Shown piece after piece: positions 40,230-44,088 of a stretch of DNA of 44,088 nucleotides. Below the pieces are notes generated by a model. It was not told the DNA's origin. It was given only the letters and a program-made list of their open reading frames with translations, and did not search any database. Source of the DNA: CAYPZL01 sp964415045. GTDB lineage: Bacteria > Planctomycetota > Phycisphaerae > Sedimentisphaerales > Anaerobacaceae. Location of the stretch: NCBI GenBank assembly GCA_964415045.1, contig CAYPZL010000021.1:1-44088 (forward strand), written 5' to 3'. The position numbers were made by a program, and so were the translations under genes. The first letter of the stretch is position 1, and every line of letters begins with the position of its first letter.

Positions 40230-41006
40230 ATGAGTGAAAGAGATTACACCGACATGGGCGGGACAGGCCAGGCATTCCTGACCACGCATTGGTCTCTGGT
40301 CGAAGGGGCGGGCTCCAATGACCAAGACAAGAACCAAGCCGTGATCAGCCTGCTGCTTCAACGGTACTGGAAACCTGTTTACTGTTACCTGCGGCGTAAA
40401 GGATGCCCCAACGAGGAAGCCAAGGACCTAACCCAAGGCTTCTTCCACGAGGCGGTGCTTGAACATCATCTCATTGAGAAGGCTGATGCAGCCAAAGGGC
40501 GCTTTCGCACGTTGCTCCTCGTGGCCCTGGACCGCTATCTCGGGGACGTGCGCGACCGTCAAAACGCCCAGAAGCGCAGGCCCAAAGGCCGGCTTGTTTC
40601 ACTCGATGTAGCTGAACCCCCTGAAGTGCCCGCCAGCATCGCCGATTCCGACCCGCAGAACACGTTCCACTATGCCTGGGTCTCGGCCCTGCTGGAGCAG
40701 GTGTTTGAAGAGGTCGAGCGTTCCTGCCACCACGACGGCAAGACCGTTCACTGGTGCATCTTTCGCGATCGTGTCCTCAATCCGATTATGGACTGCGGCA
40801 CACCTCCGGCTCTCAGCGAGATCGTGTCCCAATATGGTCTCCAGGACGAGAGCAAGGCCTCCAATATGATCGTCACGGTCAAGCGGCGCCTGCAGACCGC
40901 TCTGCGGCAGCGCCTGCGCGAATCTGTGACGTCGGACGACGAAGTGGCCAGCGAATGGGAGCAAATGAGACGATTCTTCCCGAAAATCGCGCAAGATTCC
41001 CAGTGA
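40230..41006 (+). CDS. ECF-type RNA polymerase sigma factor (planctomycete-like)
   Basis: 258 residues. Region 2 is recognisable around residues 40-110 (LLLQRYWKPVYCYLRRKGCP, NEEAKDLTQGFFHEAVLEHH and RFRTLLLVALDRYLGDVRDR). Region 4 is divergent, with ALSEIVSQYGLQDESKASNM followed by VKRRLQTALRQRLRES at about 194-232. It would direct core polymerase to its own target promoters. It lies 63 bp upstream of a Ser/Thr kinase gene on the same strand, an arrangement known for planctomycete ECF groups, and suggests control by phosphorylation. No anti-sigma factor is nearby. The ATG at 40230 has only a weak ribosome site; in-frame upstream codons give a non-family extension. Confidence 0.85.
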   Translation: MSERDYTDMGGTGQAFLTTHWSLVEGAGSNDQDKNQAVISLLLQRYWKPVYCYLRRKGCPNEEAKDLTQGFFHEAVLEHHLIEKADAAKGRFRTLLLVALDRYLGDVRDRQNAQKRRPKGRLVSLDVAEPPEVPASIADSDPQNTFHYAWVSALLEQVFEEVERSCHHDGKTVHWCIFRDRVLNPIMDCGTPPALSEIVSQYGLQDESKASNMIVTVKRRLQTALRQRLRESVTSDDEVASEWEQMRRFFPKIAQDSQ

Positions 41007-41069
41007 TTTCCCAATCATTTGCTAGTGTGACTGCGACGAATGCCACCGTTGCCACGAAGGGGGCTTAAC

Positions 41070-42839
41070 ATGGGTAAGCGATCATTCTTTGGGCTGGAAC
41101 CTGATCAACTGAACGAACTCATGTCTCTGGGAGCCGACGCGGAAGGCCTACCCGAAGACAATCGGCCAGATTCTGACGCTGATGAGAAGTCCCAGCGGGC
41201 CGCCGACGCAGAAGCGATAAGGAACCGACCCACGGCCTCCGTGGGCGGGGTCGAACGCCCCGGCGACCGGATCGGGCGCTACAAGCTCCTTCGCGTCCTA
41301 GGTGAAGGCGGCATGGGAATGGTCTACTTGGCCGAGCAGGAAGGCCAGATCCGACGCAAAGTTGCCCTGAAGGTGATCAAACCGGGCATGGACTCAAAGC
41401 GTGTGATCGCCCGCTTCGAGAATGAACGACAGGCCCTGGCCCTATTGGATCATCCCAACATCGCTCAGGTCTATGACGCCGGGATGACCAAGGGCGGCAG
41501 GCCTTACTTTGTCATGGAACACGTCAAAGGTTCGCCCATCACGGACTACTGTGACCGCCACAAGCTCAGTATCGAGGATCGGCTTGCCTTGTTCCAACAG
41601 ATCTGCCATGCCGTGCACCATGCTCACCAGAAAGGCATCATTCATCGAGACATCAAGCCCTCGAACATCCTGATATCGACCGAAGGGGACAGCGCGGTCC
41701 CGAAGATCATCGACTTCGGCGTGGCCAAGGCGGTGGCAACACCCTTAACGGAACGGACTCTGTTCACCGAAGACACGCAACTGCTCGGCACGCCCGAGTA
41801 CATGAGCCCCGAGCAGGCGGACCTGGGCGGTGAAGATATCGATGCCCGCTCGGACATCTACTCGCTGGGCGTGCTGCTGTACGTCCTGTTGGCCGGTATC
41901 CTGCCCTACGATTCCCAGACGTTTCGCCAAGGCGGCGTGGAGCACATCCGCAAGATCATCCGCGAGACGGACCCCAAAACGCCCAGTACGCGCCTGACCA
42001 AGCTGGGGGAACAAGCGAAGAAGCTTGCCGAGAGCCGTCGCACCGAACTGGCCGCGTTGGCCAGATGCCTGCACCGTGAGCTGGAGTGGATCCCCCTGAA
42101 GGCCATGCGTAAGGACCGGTCCGAACGGTACCGCTCGGCCGTCGAATTGGCAGATGACATCAGCAACTACCTGAACGGTGCTCCCCTGATCGCCGGTCCG
42201 CTGAGCCCCTGGTACCGGTTGAAGAAGGCCGTGCGGCGACACAAGGCGCTCATCGCTGGAATCGCGACGGTACTCGTCGTCTCTGCCATCGGGGCGTCGG
42301 TGTCAGTGGTCTACGCGATCAAAGCAGGCCGTGCCCGCAACGATGCGCAGATAATCGCTGACTTTCTCGAAACCGATGTCTTGGGCTCCGTCTCCCGGGC
42401 AAAGGTTGGTGAAGCAACCGTGAGTTTTGTCCTCGATGCGGCAGCCGAGCGTCTCGACAACAAATTTGCGGATCGTCCGCTCGTCGAGGCCTCGATCCGG
42501 TGGACGCTGGCCAGTACATACCGGGAACTCGGCGAATCGGCAAAAGCTATCGCTTCCGCGAGTCGGTCAAGAAAAGCAAACAGATACAGAAATGACCCCC
42601 TTGACGCCACGACACAAGGGGATATAGTACGCCTCAGGTGGGTCCAAATTCGCCGCCGAGGTGGGTCCCTTTTACATGCCGATTTCCAGCCCACGACGCC
42701 TTCCGACGGCGAAGGAAAACGCGCGTCCCTTCACGGCATGCAACCTTGCCCGCGCATATGCCGCTCTGGCACGCTACGAAGAGGCGGAACGGCTCTTTCT
42801 CGAAATGCTCGCCGGGAAGTGGCCGGAGGACGCCGGTAA
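41070..42839 (+). CDS. Membrane Ser/Thr protein kinase, C-terminal TPR part interrupted
   Basis: The kinase domain (about 71-350) is complete: glycine loop GEGGMGMVY (78-86), K101, HRDIKPSN (192-199, D194), DFG (215-217) and SPEQ (246-249). One transmembrane helix follows (about 393-416). The start of the usual planctomycete TPR tail is seen to TYRELGE (about 489). From 42536 the sequence is foreign (istB-like end and IS-type repeats), so the open frame to 42839 encodes an unrelated tail of about 100 residues. The real TPR repeats resume downstream in another frame. The kinase may still be made and active without its TPR sensor. AAGGGGG lies 7 nt before the ATG. Likely co-transcribed with the sigma gene. 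Confidence 0.85.
   Translation: MGKRSFFGLEPDQLNELMSLGADAEGLPEDNRPDSDADEKSQRAADAEAIRNRPTASVGGVERPGDRIGRYKLLRVLGEGGMGMVYLAEQEGQIRRKVALKVIKPGMDSKRVIARFENERQALALLDHPNIAQVYDAGMTKGGRPYFVMEHVKGSPITDYCDRHKLSIEDRLALFQQICHAVHHAHQKGIIHRDIKPSNILISTEGDSAVPKIIDFGVAKAVATPLTERTLFTEDTQLLGTPEYMSPEQADLGGEDIDARSDIYSLGVLLYVLLAGILPYDSQTFRQGGVEHIRKIIRETDPKTPSTRLTKLGEQAKKLAESRRTELAALARCLHRELEWIPLKAMRKDRSERYRSAVELADDISNYLNGAPLIAGPLSPWYRLKKAVRRHKALIAGIATVLVVSAIGASVSVVYAIKAGRARNDAQIIADFLETDVLGSVSRAKVGEATVSFVLDAAAERLDNKFADRPLVEASIRWTLASTYRELGESAKAIASASRSRKANRYRNDPLDATTQGDIVRLRWVQIRRRGGSLLHADFQPTTPSDGEGKRASLHGMQPCPRICRSGTLRRGGTALSRNARREVAGGRR
42533..42690 (+). mobile_element. Remnant of an IS21-family-like element (istB 3' end and right end)
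   Basis: In a frame different from the kinase, 42536-42595 reads IGKSYRFRESVKKSKQIQK and stops at TGA, which resembles the C-terminus of IstB-type ATPases. After it come an inverted repeat CCCCTTG/CAAGGGG (42597-42621) and two direct copies of AGGTGGGTCC (42636-42645 and 42659-42668), the second followed by CTTTTACATGCCGATTTCCA. Such repeated ends are typical of IS21-family elements. The left part is absent, so this is a deletion scar. The right boundary is approximate. Confidence 0.6.
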
Positions 42840-43458
42840 CTGGAAACGCGTGTACTCAAGTGCCCTGGCCGATATGTACAGAGAGCAGGGCCGGTACGTG
42901 GAGGCCGAGCAACTCTTCGACAAGACCCTGGAGACACAACGCCTGGATATCGGCGATGCGCACGTCCACACGCTGGGAACCATGTGCGGCCTTGTCCGAC
43001 TCTACCTGGATCGGGACCGATATGAGGAGGCGGAGAAGCTACTTGGCGAAGCGCTGCCCATCGCCCGCCGACGTCTCCGCAAGAGACACCCTGTAACGCT
43101 GCAGTTGGTGAACGCTCTTGCCGTGCTGCGCACAAAGCAGAAACAGTACAATGAAGCTGAGGGACTGTTCAATGAGGCCTTGAAGGGCAGGCAAGACGAG
43201 TTAGGCCACGATCATCCTGAAACGCTCGAATCCATCCACGAACTCGGTGTGCTTTATCTGGTCCAATCCCGCTATGATGAGGCCGAGCCCCTGCTGCTGG
43301 ACGCCTCCCACGGCCGCGAGGCCAGGCTCGGCCCTGAGCACGCCCACACCCTCGACTCGCTGAACGAGTTGGTGCGCCTCTACGAAGCGTGGGGCAAACC
43401 CGAGGAAGCCGCCCGGTGGCGGGCGAGGCGGGACGGCAACGCAAATGGGGGGATGTAG
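42676..43458 (+). pseudogene. TPR-repeat segment, separated C-terminal part of the kinase
   Basis: About 260 residues of tetratricopeptide repeats in the style of planctomycete kinase tails: LARAYAALARYEEAERLFLE, ALADMYREQGRYVEAEQLFD, LVRLYLDRDRYEEAEKLLGE, ALAVLRTKQKQYNEAEGLFN and LGVLYLVQSRYDEAEPLLLD, with intervening RLGPEHAHTLDSLNELV. It ends naturally with TAG. The frame is shifted by one relative to the kinase and the first residues come from the IS scar, so a proper start is lacking; the ATG at 42676 and GTG at 42661 have no good ribosome site. I read it as the stranded C-terminus of the kinase gene, perhaps untranslated. Confidence 0.75.
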
Positions 43459-43696
43459 GGCCGACCCGACCGCTTCCTGCACGACGCCTGGCTGTCCTCG
43501 GGCTTTTTGCGACCGGCGCGAATCCGAACTTTTTTGCTTGACGCCGAAGGATGCCCCCTGTATGATACACAGTGAACGCACTTGGCGAGATCGCCATAGG
43601 AAGCAGGCCAAAGCAGATCATGATCGGCCCCGCAGACATCCCGGCTCACCCGTCGGAGATCCCCGCGCCGGCGCGGAGGCTCAGGAGCGGCCGCGC
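43459..43696. other. Intergenic stretch before the repeat array
   Basis: No gene with family resemblance is seen in these 238 bp. Near 43466-43526 CCCGA and TCGGG, followed by five T, might be a very weak terminator for the TPR segment. The promoter at 43538-43566 is the only clear signal. Confidence 0.55.
43538..43566 (+). promoter_or_regulatory. Consensus-like promoter pointing into the repeat array
   Basis: TTGACG (43538-43543), 17 nt, then TATGAT (43561-43566): five of six consensus bases in each hexamer and ideal spacing. A run of six T lies just upstream. Transcription would start near 43573 and run into the repeats at 43697-44008. No ribosome-binding site precedes the nearby GTG at 43572, so the product may be non-coding. 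Confidence 0.65.
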
Positions 43697-44008
43697 CAAA
43701 GAAACCCAATTTCTGCCCTTGTTGCCGGACGGGCGAGAGTCTATCATGCCAAACGAACCCAATTCGCCGGTTCCGTCGGCCGGGGAGATGGGAGGCACGA
43801 TGCCAAACAAAGCCAATTGGCCGACTTTTTGGCCCGAAAATGGGGTCCGTTGTGCGAAACGAACCCAATTTTGCGTGGCCGGGCCTCGGGAGCCGTCGCG
43901 CCAAACAAAGCCAATTTGCGGCCTGCGGCTCTCGGGAGCAACCGTGCGAAACGAAGCCAATTTGGCGCCTCCGGCCCCCGGGAGCCATCGTGTCAAACAA
44001 AGCCAATT
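43697..44008. repeat. Degenerate tandem repeat array, seven units
   Basis: A 15-bp core of the type (C/G)AAAC(A/G)AA(G/C)CCAATT occurs at 43697, 43750, 43804, 43856, 43902, 43948 and 43994. The steps are 53, 54, 52, 46, 46 and 46 bp. In the last units the intervening sequence is also related (GGGAGCC(G/A)TCGYG and GGCC blocks). Because the units are not a multiple of three and lack stop codons, several frames stay open on both strands and mimic genes. I see this as non-coding repetitive DNA; I associate such repeats with planctomycete genomes. Confidence 0.8.
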
Positions 44009-44055
44009 GGGCCGGGCAGCGGGGAGAAACAAGAGCTAAACATAAATCTGTAATC

Positions 44056-44072
44056 CACCGGCTATGCCGGTG
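44056..44072. repeat. Short palindrome at the window edge
   Basis: CACCGGC-TAT-GCCGGTG forms a perfect 7-bp stem with a 3-nt loop, 47 bp after the last repeat unit. No T-run follows within the window. It may be another dispersed palindromic repeat or part of a terminator cut by the window end. Confidence 0.45.
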
Positions 44073-44088
44073 AGAATTGAAAAGGCTC

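Noticed and set aside
40127..40998. Inverted copies of TCTTGCGCGA flanking the sigma gene
   Set aside because: A 10-bp match nearly 870 bp apart, one copy inside the coding end; too short to claim an element boundary.
43697..44008. CRISPR array
   Set aside because: Cores are only about 15 bp and vary, spacing changes from 54 to 46 bp, the sequences between cores are related to each other, and no cas gene is near.
43572..44039. Protein genes in the repeat region (several frames, both strands)
   Set aside because: All frames are open because the repeats lack stop codons; the translations are the same repeat read in different frames, with no ribosome-binding site.

Overview
The window looks like a GC-rich chromosome segment of a planctomycete, most likely of the Phycisphaerae type. 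This is inferred from gene content, not from a search. The pointers are a ribosomal protein L22 with an extra helix-turn-helix domain at its N-terminus, a sigma factor gene directly followed by a Ser/Thr kinase-TPR gene, a secreted PD40/dockerin-like/LamG protein, and degenerate 46-54 bp tandem repeats of a kind I associate with this phylum.

Positions 58-34478 are one nearly unbroken minus-strand block of transcription, translation and secretion genes. Read in the direction of transcription it runs: tRNA-Thr, tuf, rpmG, tRNA-Trp, secE, nusG, rplK, rplA, rplJ, rplL, rpoB, rpoC, rpsL, rpsG, a strong intrinsic terminator, fusA, a strong promoter and leader of about 400 nt, rpsJ, rplC, rplD, rplW, rplB, rpsS, rplV, rpsC, rplP, rpmC, rpsQ, rplN, rplX, rplE, rpsZ, rpsH, rplF, rplR, rpsE, rplO, secY, adk, map, infA, rpmJ, rpsM, rpsK, rpsD, rpoA, rplQ, a HIT-family hydrolase and initiator tRNA-Met. 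It is a fusion of the classical rif, str, S10, spc and alpha operons. tuf is displaced to the front and rpmD (L30) is missing between rpsE and rplO.

Positions 34479-40065, also minus strand, are accessory: an exported alpha-helical repeat protein with its own promoter, a XerC/XerD-type tyrosine recombinase, a palindromic intergenic element, and a secreted protein with five PD40-like repeats, a dockerin-like calcium-binding segment and a LamG domain.

Positions 40230-43458, plus strand, are a signalling module: a divergent ECF-type sigma factor followed by a membrane Ser/Thr protein kinase. The kinase's TPR tail is broken by a remnant of what looks like an IS21-family element, with the end of an istB-like gene and two copies of a terminal-type repeat. 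The remaining TPR array lies downstream in another frame. The last 630 bp hold no recognisable gene. They contain a consensus-like promoter pointing into seven degenerate tandem repeats, then a short palindrome at the window edge.

The most interesting signals are: the XRE-like domain fused to ribosomal protein L22, together with dyad and direct repeats sitting on the promoter of its own operon; an initiator tRNA with C instead of U at position 33; the promoter-repeat array at the right end; and the insertion scar in the kinase.
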